DNA of 64,000 bases from UBA2136 sp963974105 (GTDB lineage Bacteria; Pseudomonadota; Alphaproteobacteria; UBA2136), in the NCBI GenBank assembly GCA_963974105.1, contig CAXBBG010000001.1:434001-498000 (forward strand). The letters are read 5' to 3'. Shown piece by piece: positions 25,119 through 33,058 of the stretch. Position 1 is the first letter of the stretch. Each line of letters opens with the position of its first letter. The position numbers and the translations under genes are program-made. The notes under the pieces are model-generated. The model made no database searches, was not told the origin of the DNA, and saw only the letters and a list, made by a program, of their open reading frames with translations.

Positions 25119-26234
25119 CTAGATCCGCATAGGCATCACAACGAAGAGGCTTGATGCATCGTCTGGGTCTTTTACAATGACAGGTGACGTGTTGTCTTTA
25201 AAGTAAAACAGCATATCTTCACCTTCAATGTGTCCGCCAATTTCGCTTAAGTATTTAGCGTTAAAGCCGACGTCTAAGTCGTCAAAGTCGTATTCAACTT
25301 TTACTTCTTCGAGCGCATTTTCTTGGTCAGGGTTATTGGCGCTAATCATAAGGTTGTCCTTGTGGATACCAAATTTTATAGAGCGTGATTTTTCATGAGA
25401 AAGAATAGATACACGGTCAACGGCTTGCATTAAAGCTTGGCGTGACACATCCATTTCTTTTTTGTTATCAACAGGGATAACGCGTTCGTAGTCAGGGAAT
25501 GTACCGTCGATAAGTTTGGATGTGAATGTAACGTCACCCGCTTCGGCTTGAAGTTTTTTCTCATTGATTGTGAGTTTAAGCTTGTCGCATGTTTCAGCAA
25601 GTTTACGTAGCTCAACTACAGTACGGCGTGGAATAATAACACCTGTTAGTTCAGCGGCGCCTTCTGGTAGTGCAAATTCTAAACGTGCAAGGCGGTGTCC
25701 ATCTGTTGAAACGAAGCGTAGGTGTGGTTGGTCACCATCTGTTGAAACGTGCATGTATACACCGTTTAGGTACTGGCGTGTTTCTTCTGTAGAAACGGCA
25801 AATAGTGCTTTTGAAAGAATGCGACGTAAGTCAGTTGTATCCATTTCAAAAGTAACACCATCGTCAAGGCGTGTCATGTCAGGAAAAGCATCTGCGTTTA
25901 GGCAAGCAAGTGAAAATTTGGCTTTGCCAGCACTTACAGCAAGGCGGTCACCTTCATTTGAAAGTTCCATGCCAACCATAACCCCTTCAGGGATTTTGTT
26001 GATAATCTCATAAAGTTTGTGAGCGCTGACAGTTGTTACACCTTCTTGCTCGGTAAAAGCTTCAGTTGAGCCTTGAACGGTGATGTCGTTGTTTGTCGCT
26101 GTGATTTCAAGCAGGTTGCTTGTTGCTTTAAGTCTAACGTTAGAAAGGATGGCAATACTTGTGCGTTTTTCAACGATAGATTGCGTGTGCTTTAACTGCT
26201 TGAGCAAAGTTTCTCTAGAGATGGATAATTTCAT
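25119..26234 (-). CDS. dnaN: DNA polymerase III beta sliding clamp
   Basis: 371 aa; a homodimeric ring that tethers polymerase III to DNA. Three similar clamp domains of about 120 residues each are present. The N-terminus is MKLSISRETLLKQLKHTQSI, with RTSIAILSNVRL. The hydrophobic protein-binding cleft includes FVSTDGHRLARLEF in the second domain. The protein ends DPDDASSLFVVMPMRI, matching the usual VxPMR(I/L) terminus. It lies 187 bp downstream of dnaA on the same strand, with a terminator at 26321-26348 between them, so a separate dnaN promoter is likely. It is the expected neighbour of dnaA and recF. Confidence 0.98.
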   Translation of the reverse strand: MKLSISRETLLKQLKHTQSIVEKRTSIAILSNVRLKATSNLLEITATNNDITVQGSTEAFTEQEGVTTVSAHKLYEIINKIPEGVMVGMELSNEGDRLAVSAGKAKFSLACLNADAFPDMTRLDDGVTFEMDTTDLRRILSKALFAVSTEETRQYLNGVYMHVSTDGDQPHLRFVSTDGHRLARLEFALPEGAAELTGVIIPRRTVVELRKLAETCDKLKLTINEKKLQAEAGDVTFTSKLIDGTFPDYERVIPVDNKKEMDVSRQALMQAVDRVSILSHEKSRSIKFGIHKDNLMISANNPDQENALEEVKVEYDFDDLDVGFNAKYLSEIGGHIEGEDMLFYFKDNTSPVIVKDPDDASSLFVVMPMRI

Positions 26235-26320
26235 AATCTGACCCTTGGTTTACGTTTCGTTTGTCTTTATATTTATACACTTAAAAACAGGAGAAAGGAT
26301 ACCACATGGAGCCATGAAGT

Positions 26321-26348
26321 AAAAGGCTTTTTGCGTATAAAAAAGCCA
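26321..26348 (-). terminator. Terminator after dnaA
   Basis: On the minus strand GGCTTTTT-TATACGC-AAAAAGCC is followed by TTTTA. Confidence 0.65.
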
Positions 26349-26421
26349 TTGAGGGTGTAAATTGAGACAGGTGAATATTTAAAGTTGTTTTACGCTTAAT
26401 TTTAAACTGTAAAAGCGTGAT

Positions 26422-27888
26422 TTAGAGGGTTTTGAGGATGTTTTCAAGTAGGTTAATATCCTCAGCCATGCTTGTATCTGTATTTTGCAGCTTTTCCACT
26501 GTTTTAGCGGCGTGCATGACAGTTGTATGATCGCGCCCACCAAAAGCTTTGCCAATTTCTGGGAATGACTTTGTGGTGAGGTGTTTAGCAATGTACATCG
26601 CAATTTGCCTTGGGCGTGCCACGGCGCGTGTGCGGCGGCTTGAACTCATATCACTCACTTTGATATTATAGTATTCCGCTACTTTTTTCTGAATTTCAGC
26701 AATCGGCACTTCACGGTCAACGTGTCTAAATAGATCTCTTAACAGGTCTTGCGCGGTATCGATGGTGATTTCTTGCTGAATAAGAGTGGAATGCGCTGCA
26801 ATACGGTTAAGCGCGCCTTCAAGCTCACGGATGTTGCTATCAATTTTACTGGCCAGCATCATCGCTACAGGGCGGGTAAGCTCTATACCTAAGGAGGCTG
26901 CTTTTTGGTCTAAAATAGCTAGCCTTGTTTCAAGGTCTGGCTTGTGTACTTCTGTTGCAAGGCCCCAACCTAAGCGTGAACGCAAGCGGTCTTCAATACC
27001 CTGCATTTCGTGTGGTGACTTGTCGGATGTTAGAATAATTTGTTTACGTTCACTCACCAAAGATTCAAAGGTGTGGAAAAACTCTTCTTGGGTTGCTTCT
27101 TTACCTGCAATAAACTGCACATCATCAATCATTAAAACATCTACATTACGGAAAGTGCTTTTAAATCCGTGTGTGTTTTTGTTTTTAAGAGCGCTGATAA
27201 AGTTGTGTAGGAATTTTTCGGCGCTGATGTACATCACGCGTCGACCTTGTTGGTGCTGGTTAATGTGCCAGGCAATGGCATGCATAAGGTGTGTTTTACC
27301 TAAACCGACGCCACCGTGTAAAATAAATGGATTGTATGCAATGTCAGAACTTTCAGCAATACGCTTCGCCGCAGCGTAAGCAAATTCGTTGGATTTACCT
27401 ATCACGAAATTGTCAAAAGTAAAGCGTGGGTCAAGCGGGTTACCTTGGTAAGGCGCTGGTTTTTGTCCGTGTGATGACATATTTGGTTGTTGCATGTACG
27501 GCATGTGCTGCATGTGCGGCTGAACCATAATTGGAGCGGCTTGCATGGGTGCCTGTTGTGCAGGTGTAGGTGTAGGGGTTTGTGCCTGTGTTTGAACTTG
27601 CGCAGGGGCTGGTGGCGGTGTTGGTTCTGTCATGACCGCTTTAACTTTAAGCTCAAGGGTTACAGAACAGTCTAGCGCTTGCGATAAGCCTTTTTTTATA
27701 AGGTGGCTGTAATGGCGTAATACCCAGTCGTGCATAAAACGGGTGGGTACAATAACAGTGACGTTTGCGCCTTGCGATGTTGTATAGTCAACTTCTAAAG
27801 GGGCAAGCCAGCTCATAAAGCTGTCTTCACCGACTTCATTCTTAAGCCAGTCCCTTACTTGGGCCCATGATGTTGAGTTGACTGTCAT
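26422..27888 (-). CDS. dnaA: Chromosomal replication initiator DnaA
   Basis: 488 aa. Domain I (1-85) begins TSWAQVRDWLKNEVGEDSF. A low-complexity domain II (about 88-150) is rich in Pro, Gln, Thr and Met. AAA+ domain III has Walker A HGGVGLGKTHLMHAIA (about 192) and Walker B VLMIDDVQFIAGK (about 250), with the arginine finger in GIEDRLRSRLGWGL. Domain IV contains SSRRTRAVARPRQIAMYIAK and the DnaA signature FGGRDHTTVMHA, which reads the DnaA boxes. It follows rpsT on the same strand, a conserved alphaproteobacterial pair. Its targets include the boxes at 1606-1772 and, probably, the pair at 28366-28420 upstream of rpsT. Confidence 0.98.
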   Translation of the reverse strand: MTVNSTSWAQVRDWLKNEVGEDSFMSWLAPLEVDYTTSQGANVTVIVPTRFMHDWVLRHYSHLIKKGLSQALDCSVTLELKVKAVMTEPTPPPAPAQVQTQAQTPTPTPAQQAPMQAAPIMVQPHMQHMPYMQQPNMSSHGQKPAPYQGNPLDPRFTFDNFVIGKSNEFAYAAAKRIAESSDIAYNPFILHGGVGLGKTHLMHAIAWHINQHQQGRRVMYISAEKFLHNFISALKNKNTHGFKSTFRNVDVLMIDDVQFIAGKEATQEEFFHTFESLVSERKQIILTSDKSPHEMQGIEDRLRSRLGWGLATEVHKPDLETRLAILDQKAASLGIELTRPVAMMLASKIDSNIRELEGALNRIAAHSTLIQQEITIDTAQDLLRDLFRHVDREVPIAEIQKKVAEYYNIKVSDMSSSRRTRAVARPRQIAMYIAKHLTTKSFPEIGKAFGGRDHTTVMHAAKTVEKLQNTDTSMAEDINLLENILKTL

Positions 27889-27924
27889 CTTTTATTCGTT
27901 ACCCTTATATATTAAATAGTCCAT

Positions 27925-27949
27925 AAAAAAAGGCTACCCGAAGATAGCC
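27925..27949 (-). terminator. UUCG-tetraloop terminator after rpsT
   Basis: On the minus strand GGCTATC-TTCG-GGTAGCC (one T-G wobble) is followed by seven T. The closing C-UUCG-G loop is unusually stable. dnaA would then need its own promoter or readthrough. Confidence 0.85.
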
Positions 27950-27988
27950 CTCTCATTCGCTAAAAAGCGATAAAGTAGAAAAGCTACC

Positions 27989-28255
27989 TTATGCTGTAAG
28001 GCCTTTTACGCGTGTGCTTAGGCGAGAAACTTTGCGGTTAGCAGTTTCTTTTTTCAAAATGCCTTTAGATGCACATTTGTGTAGCTGTGACATTGCTACA
28101 GTAAATGTTTTACCGATAGCGTCTTTGTCGCCAGCTTCAATAGCATTTTCAAGTGCTTTTACAGCTGTACGCATACGTGTACGAACAGCTTTGTTGCGCT
28201 CTGTTACAGCTTCTGTTTGACGAATTCTTTTTAGTGCTTGCTTATGATTAGCCAT
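27989..28255 (-). CDS. rpsT: 30S ribosomal protein S20
   Basis: An 88-aa basic primary 16S rRNA-binding protein. It starts MANHKQALKRIRQTEAVTER, the standard S20 beginning. The three-helix bundle pattern continues with RTRMRTAVKALENAIEAGDK and GILKKETANRKVSRLSTRV. The length is normal. The ATG follows AAAGGTTAACTT. Two adjacent perfect inverted repeats lie at 28276-28312 in the leader/promoter, and two perfect DnaA boxes lie about 110-165 bp upstream. S20 autoregulates translation in E. coli; whether these repeats do that here is not known. Confidence 0.97.
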   Translation of the reverse strand: MANHKQALKRIRQTEAVTERNKAVRTRMRTAVKALENAIEAGDKDAIGKTFTVAMSQLHKCASKGILKKETANRKVSRLSTRVKGLTA

Positions 28256-28275
28256 AAGTTAACCTTTCTTTCTTG

Positions 28276-28312
28276 AAAGTTATACCCTAACTTTGATTGT
28301 ACCATTACAATC
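28276..28312. promoter_or_regulatory. Two abutting inverted repeats in the rpsT leader
   Basis: AAAGTTA-taccc-TAACTTT (28276-28294) is followed directly by GATTGTA-ccat-TACAATC (28295-28312). Both have perfect 7-bp arms. They begin 21 bp upstream of the rpsT start. On the minus strand TACAAT within the second repeat could be a -10 element. Confidence 0.5.
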
Positions 28313-28356
28313 AGTGAGCTATTCAACCGAAGTTGTTGGGCTTCATTTGTTTGGGG

Positions 28357-28429
28357 AATTTACCCTGTGGATAAGTATATGTCAACCAGTAAATGTAAGG
28401 GTTGCCGAATTTTATCCACAGGGTAAATT
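28357..28429. repeat. 18-bp perfect inverted repeat containing two perfect DnaA boxes
   Basis: Left arm 28357-28374 (AATTTACCCTGTGGATAA) and right arm 28412-28429 are exact reverse complements, separated by 37 bp. Each arm contains the exact DnaA box: TGTGGATAA at 28366-28374 and TTATCCACA at 28412-28420, pointing inward. It lies upstream of rpsT-dnaA and could mediate DnaA feedback or titration, or belong to an origin element. Function is inference; the repeat is seen directly. Confidence 0.8.
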
Positions 28430-28468
28430 TAACGGTTTGGTTAAATATGGCTCTTTATGAGGTTTTTG

Positions 28469-30061
28469 CTATGCTATGTACCCCATATCACCAAAAGTGA
28501 TATCTTCTTCCAACTCTTCACTTACACCAATAATGCTTGCAGGGTCAACAAAGTCACCTTTTTCAAAAATAGACAGTGCGTCTTGTACGTAAGCTTCACG
28601 GCGCATACCACAAAGCACGGATGTCACACCAGGGACGCTGGCGATACTATTCATGGCAATTTGCTGTAAAGGTGCATCTTTCCATGATTCCGGAAGTCTA
28701 TCACGGATCTCTATTTCTAGGATTTTTAGATTTTCAGCATCTTTTTCACGCATGTCTTTGCGTAAAGCATCTAGTAGTGTTTTTGCTTGCTTGCTAAAGT
28801 TCTCTCGTACAAGAGAAAGTGAATCGGCAATTTCTGGCTGAGAAATGACAATTTCTTCAATCACGTGATTCATCATAGCAATGTGCGGTGTGAAAAACAT
28901 GGTGGACATATGGTCAAGTTGAACGCTGTTACTGACTTCTTCTAAGATTTCGTCACCGTGAGCTGTAAAGCTGAACAAAGGTTGCTCGTCAATAGACGGC
29001 CACCCATTTAAAACCTTGTTTAAAACATCTTCAGTTTGTTTAATGGCGCCCAATGCCTCTTCAACAGTCGGCACATTTTTTTCGTCGGCGCTGTAGTTGC
29101 TTGATAATCGGTAAACACCGCCAGACATTGGAAAGGCGTTTAAAGGACGGTTTGCAAGCACGTTGATGTGCATGCGGCTTGCTAGTTCTAAGGTTGAAAC
29201 ACGCTCTTCGCCGTCAATAATTTGTGCGGTCGTGTTTTCTGTTTTAAGTGCGCCGAGCTCTAATAAATTAAAGGGCATTTCAATGCATCGAAACGCTGAA
29301 CGTTTTTTACGTCCCCACGCAGTTGCTGCTGCATTCGTTGCGGCTTTAAAAACAAGGGCAAGGTCAGTGTGGTCTCCTTGGTCGCTTTCAACACCAAAAG
29401 TGTTAGAAGAAACGCCATAACAGCCAATAACACCTTCCTTAACCTTAAGCTCTAAAAATTCAAAAGCTTTTTCAATGCGGCTATAATATAAGTTTTTAAG
29501 GTCGTCAGTTAAAACGCCTTCGGTTTGGCTAATAGCATGGCCAATAAAATATTCTGGATTATGAAGAAGGTAGCAGTCGATATGCTCAACATTTAAATTT
29601 TCTAAAGAGCTTTTAAGTTGGCGCTCAAGGTTTGTAGGGTGAATGCTGTGCCATAGTTGATCGTTGATTTTAACGATTTCTTCTATGTGTGCATTTTCAG
29701 CTTCAAGCAAGCTTGTGCCTTGTAAGTATCCGCCTTTTGTGACAATGACGATTTCTTCACGATTTAAAAAGTTTTTTGTGTGTAGTTCTGTCAGTGTTTC
29801 ACCAATAAACCTTTCACTGTCACCGTCCATGTAGTTACTGGAAGTGTCGATAATATTTACACCATTTAAAAGAGCTTTTTTTAAGGCAGCCCTTTGAATG
29901 CTATCGCCAATTGTTCTGTAGGCACCAAAACCAACTTTGGATATAGTGAATCCTTCAAATATACGCCAACTGTTTGGGCTAATTTTTGGGTTATGCTGCC
30001 ACATACGGTCTGCATAATTTTTTGTTGCTGTTTCGGTTGCTTGTCCAGGTATTCTTTGCAT
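28469..30061 (-). CDS. Aldo/keto reductase, long form
   Basis: 530 aa; a predicted NAD(P)H-dependent oxidoreductase with a TIM-barrel fold. The barrel start is at about residues 38-70 (KVGFGAYRTIGD). Members of the catalytic tetrad can be seen: Asp and Tyr in NIIDTSSNYMDGDSERFIGE (about 73-92), Lys in IVIVTKGGY (about 107), and His in DCYLLHNPEYF (about 168). Typical family members have about 280-350 aa. Here extra sequence sits mainly in the C-terminal half (about 290-480) and is predicted helical, with the last barrel element near SIASVPGVTSVLCGMRR. The substrate is unknown. It stands alone between rpsT and a divergent thioredoxin-fold gene. Confidence 0.82.
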   Translation of the reverse strand: MQRIPGQATETATKNYADRMWQHNPKISPNSWRIFEGFTISKVGFGAYRTIGDSIQRAALKKALLNGVNIIDTSSNYMDGDSERFIGETLTELHTKNFLNREEIVIVTKGGYLQGTSLLEAENAHIEEIVKINDQLWHSIHPTNLERQLKSSLENLNVEHIDCYLLHNPEYFIGHAISQTEGVLTDDLKNLYYSRIEKAFEFLELKVKEGVIGCYGVSSNTFGVESDQGDHTDLALVFKAATNAAATAWGRKKRSAFRCIEMPFNLLELGALKTENTTAQIIDGEERVSTLELASRMHINVLANRPLNAFPMSGGVYRLSSNYSADEKNVPTVEEALGAIKQTEDVLNKVLNGWPSIDEQPLFSFTAHGDEILEEVSNSVQLDHMSTMFFTPHIAMMNHVIEEIVISQPEIADSLSLVRENFSKQAKTLLDALRKDMREKDAENLKILEIEIRDRLPESWKDAPLQQIAMNSIASVPGVTSVLCGMRREAYVQDALSIFEKGDFVDPASIIGVSEELEEDITFGDMGYIA

Positions 30062-30249
30062 GGAATTTTCCGCTCATTTTAATGAATGTTTGTGGCGTAT
30101 ATTGCCATTTTTTAATAGATCTGTCACTTTTATTTATATGGTATTTGCCATTTATAGCAGTTCGATATAAACTTTAAAAACTGCATGTGTCTATACTTTG
30201 TGTTTAGGTCGGCATTTTGAAAACAAAAAATAAAAGGAAATACTACTAG

Positions 30250-30963
30250 ATGAAAAAATTAATTCTAGCAGGCGTTCTTCTCTTCACTACGATGGTTGGT
30301 CAGGTGCAAGCAGAAGAGTTATCTAAAAAAGATATTGAAAAAATCATAGGTGAATATATTGCTGTAAACGGTGGTGAAATTGCCGACTCTGTGGACAGAT
30401 ATTTAGAAGAGACACGTCGTGAAGCTGCTGCAAATCTTGTGTCAGAGCACACGCCTGTTTTTGGAAATAAAGACGCTAAAGTAACTTTAATTGAATTTAG
30501 TGATTTCCGCTGTGGTTACTGCCATAAAGTTCAGGAAACAATTTCTCAATTACGTGAAAAATACGAAGGTAAAGTGCGTTTTGCATTTAAAAACATGCCT
30601 ATCCTCACAGAAGAATCTCGTCAGGCAGCGCTTGCAGGTTTAGCTGCTCATAAACAAGGGAAGTTCTGGGAATTTAACGCAAAGCTTTGGGATAACCAGC
30701 CACGTTTAGGTGATGAACTTTTTGTTGAACTTGCAAAAGAAGTGGGCTTGGATGTAGATCAGTTTAACACAGACCGTGCATCTGAAGAGATTTTTGCACA
30801 GGTACAGATTGACTTTGAAGATGGTAAAGGCGCTGGCGTACAAGGCACACCACACTTTATCATTAACGGTAAGGCGCTTTCTGGTGCTCAGCCAATCTCT
30901 GCATTTATAGATGCAATTGACGAAGCTTTAGAGTCAATAGCCTCTACGGAGCCGGCAAAATAA
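30250..30963 (+). CDS. Periplasmic DsbA-family thiol oxidoreductase
   Basis: 237 aa. A signal peptide MKKLILAGVLLFTTMVGQVQA is followed by a helical N-terminal extension (25-75), as in DsbA/Com1-type proteins. The thioredoxin fold has the active site DFRCGYCHKV (Cys-Gly-Tyr-Cys, about 96-99) and the cis-Pro loop GVQGTPHFIING (about 200). It probably forms or isomerises disulfides in the periplasm. The gene is followed 62 nt later by a second thioredoxin-fold gene, so the two may be co-transcribed. The ATG lies just after AAAGGAAATACTACTAG. Confidence 0.88.
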   Translation: MKKLILAGVLLFTTMVGQVQAEELSKKDIEKIIGEYIAVNGGEIADSVDRYLEETRREAAANLVSEHTPVFGNKDAKVTLIEFSDFRCGYCHKVQETISQLREKYEGKVRFAFKNMPILTEESRQAALAGLAAHKQGKFWEFNAKLWDNQPRLGDELFVELAKEVGLDVDQFNTDRASEEIFAQVQIDFEDGKGAGVQGTPHFIINGKALSGAQPISAFIDAIDEALESIASTEPAK

Positions 30964-31025
30964 ATAAATCCATATCCTTTATTTTTTAGTAAAGGGTATG
31001 GCTATTTAAAATAAAGGACATTACC

Positions 31026-31865
31026 TTGGCTAAAACACATAAAAGCACTGTAAATAAAGGATCTATGCCAATTTTAATATTAGCAGGGGCTGTCCTTTTT
31101 GTAGCGCTTATTCTAGAGCTTATACGTTTAGCGGCATATTCAGAAGTTGAATTTGATACAGAAGATAAAACTGTGAATCAGCCTGTTAATGTACAAACTT
31201 CAGGTAATGTTTTCGATAATATACACAAGCAGTATCCTACGTATAAGGATGTAGCAAGTCAGTTGGTACAGCGTAAAATTACATTTGAACCACATAATTA
31301 CGTGTTAGGGAATGCATCGAGTAAAGTTAAAGTTGTTATATTTAACGATAATGACTGCGAGATTTGCCGTGCTGAGTCGCAACGTCTCACACGTGTTTTT
31401 AAGCCATTATTAAAAGACATTCTTGTTATTTACAAACATATGCCTGCCGATAAAAATAAAGATTCTATGTCTGCTATTTTTGGTCAAATCGCCATTCGAA
31501 AAGGTGTTTATGATAAGTTCTTGAACGAGGTTTCTGCTTATAAAAGCGACTTGAAGACAACAGAAGATTATTTAGTTCTTTTGGAAAAAATAGGCGTTTC
31601 ATTACAAGATCAGCGTCAAATTATGATAAATGATATGGCTAATATTTTAAAAAGTATTCAAAATGACGTGGACCAAGCAACTGCAGCGGGTGCGTATGAG
31701 TCAAAGCATCAGCCTGTTATATATTTAAACGGTTATCAGTTGGGGCAACGCTATTTGCCTGAACATAAAATGATACATTATATTGAACGCTTATTAAAAG
31801 GCGAAGATATTGTACCAAAGGATGATGAGCAGGCGCTTCAAGACACGCAGAGTACAGCGCCGTAA
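31026..31865 (+). CDS. Membrane-anchored thioredoxin-fold protein with CEIC motif
   Basis: 279 aa. It starts with TTG at 31026, 9 nt after AAAGGA. One hydrophobic anchor lies at about 14-34 (MPILILAGAVLFVALILEL), then a periplasmic domain. The thioredoxin-like region has VVIFNDNDCEICRAESQRL, so the active-site pair is Cys-Glu-Ile-Cys, and the cis-Pro loop HQPVIYLNGYQLG is present. This suits a DsbA-like fold, but the acidic residue between the cysteines is unusual. It is probably a partner or specialised paralogue of the upstream DsbA-like protein. The C-terminus is low-complexity and acidic. Confidence 0.7.
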   Translation: MAKTHKSTVNKGSMPILILAGAVLFVALILELIRLAAYSEVEFDTEDKTVNQPVNVQTSGNVFDNIHKQYPTYKDVASQLVQRKITFEPHNYVLGNASSKVKVVIFNDNDCEICRAESQRLTRVFKPLLKDILVIYKHMPADKNKDSMSAIFGQIAIRKGVYDKFLNEVSAYKSDLKTTEDYLVLLEKIGVSLQDQRQIMINDMANILKSIQNDVDQATAAGAYESKHQPVIYLNGYQLGQRYLPEHKMIHYIERLLKGEDIVPKDDEQALQDTQSTAP

Positions 31866-31871
31866 TCTTAG

Positions 31872-32060
31872 TTAGCTTAAAGGCTTCTCTTCTTTTCTAA
31901 ATGTATGTCCGCAGTAAGGGCATACAACCTCATTTTCTTTGCCGCCTTTAACTGTGAGGTAAACGCGTGGATGCTTGCTGAATTTAGGTCCGTCACAAGC
32001 AACTTTTTCTGTCGCTATATATGAAACTTTTTCGTCGTTTGATTTAATGTATTCAGACAT
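31872..32060 (-). CDS. Zinc-finger protein of the zf-CHCC / NDUFS6 type
   Basis: 62 aa. The start is placed at the ATG at 32060 (MSEYIKSNDEKVSYI), since a longer frame has no family support. The motif is VACDGP...KHPRVYLTV...EVVCPYCGHTF, giving the Cys-x(n)-His-x(n)-Cys-x2-Cys zinc ligand set. This is the bacterial relative of the mitochondrial complex I accessory subunit NDUFS6, typical of alphaproteobacteria, where it often sits alone. The length is normal. It is convergent with the thioredoxin-fold gene, 7 bp apart. Confidence 0.85.
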   Translation of the reverse strand: MSEYIKSNDEKVSYIATEKVACDGPKFSKHPRVYLTVKGGKENEVVCPYCGHTFRKEEKPLS

Positions 32061-32148
32061 TTTATTTATCCATCTAAAATTGTTTTTATAAATGTGCCAT
32101 ATTTTAAAGATAGATGTCAAACAGCTTCATAATAAGCTTGATGTTTTA

Positions 32149-32225
32149 TGGTGCGCCCGAGAGGAGTTGAACCTCCGACCTTCGGTACCGGAAACCGATG
32201 CTCTATCCAACTGAGCTACGGACGC
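32149..32225 (-). tRNA. tRNA-Arg (anticodon CCG)
   Basis: 77 nt on the minus strand. The acceptor stem GCGTCCG pairs with CGGGCGC (one T-G wobble); the discriminator is A and CCA is encoded. The anticodon stem/loop TCGGT-TTCCGGT-ACCGA gives anticodon CCG, reading CGG codons. D-loop (AGCTCAGTTGGATAGAGC) and T-loop (GGTTCAACTCC) consensus sequences are intact. Confidence 0.96.
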
Positions 32226-32294
32226 TTGAAGGCTTATCATATCTTTTATGACTAAAAATGCAAAGAATATTACCTTTCCTCTTGATTAAAGGCT

Positions 32295-32965
32295 GTGTAT
32301 ACAGTAGTTGTGGGATGGTGGTTTTTAGTAGATTATTTCTTTCATTTTACCTATGACGTGATTGATGTAGATAGTAACTTGCATATTTATATGTTAGAGC
32401 CATATGCCGCACAAATCATTTACTATCATCATGTTATTCAAAAGCCACTTATGTGGTTTACCATGGTTTCAGGTGGCGCGTTATTGTTTTGGAAGTGTTT
32501 GCTTGCAGGGGATGATGTGTATATAGAATTTACGAGGCGCACTTTTTTGGTGGTACGTGGTATTGCTATTTTTCTTTTGGCTTTATTGCTTTATTTGGCT
32601 GGGGGTATCTGACCTTTAAAAGTGCGAAAAAACTTTTTTGGGATCCGCGGCAAATAAAAACGAGCAGTGCCGATAATATCCGTGCTGCAGAGTTTTATGA
32701 AAACCAAAAGGAAATTTGTAAGCAATACACACTATGTGCCGAGTCGTACTATACGCTTATTATTTTGATTGAATATATAAGGGAAGAACATGCTGAGGAT
32801 ATGGAAGACTTTACAGACTTAGATGCTTTAGTTGAAAAGTCTAAAAGTGAGGATGCATTCTTTAGCGACATTCAGTCACGGTTAAAGTTAGCTGAGCTTG
32901 ATAAAGTTATGCCTTTTCGTTATGACTATCAGGTTAAAAAGCAAGAAACACAGCAAGACGTGTAA
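32295..32965 (+). pseudogene. Frameshifted two-TM membrane protein gene
   Basis: Frame A runs from a GTG at 32295 (105 codons) and ends TGA at 32610-32612 right after GGGGG (32601-32605) and the hydrophobic IFLLALLLYLAGG. In the -1 frame the sequence continues without a stop from before this point to 32965: YLTFKSAKKLFWDPRQ, then a helical acidic region ending KKQETQQDV. One extra G in the run would join both parts into a coherent protein of about 224 codons with two membrane segments and a cytosolic tail. An ATG at 32248 begins a 13-codon frame (MTKNAKNITFPLD) that could be the original N-terminus, again offset by one base. The family is not recognised. Confidence 0.6.
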
Positions 32966-32980
32966 ATTGTTTATCGAAAC

Positions 32981-33011
32981 AAAAGAAGTCACTTAGGTGG
33001 CTTCTTTTTTT
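32981..33011 (+). terminator. Terminator after the frameshifted membrane gene
   Basis: AAGAAGTCAC-TTAG-GTGGCTTCTT (one wobble) is followed by seven T in total. Confidence 0.8.
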
Positions 33012-33058
33012 GTGATACAGTTTGTGTGTTATTTTTTAAAAAACGTAAAGAGAAGACG

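Noticed and set aside
32600..32612. Programmed -1 frameshift site at GGGGGT
   Set aside because: The bases do not form the usual X-XXY-YYZ slippery heptamer in frame and no strong downstream hairpin is obvious.
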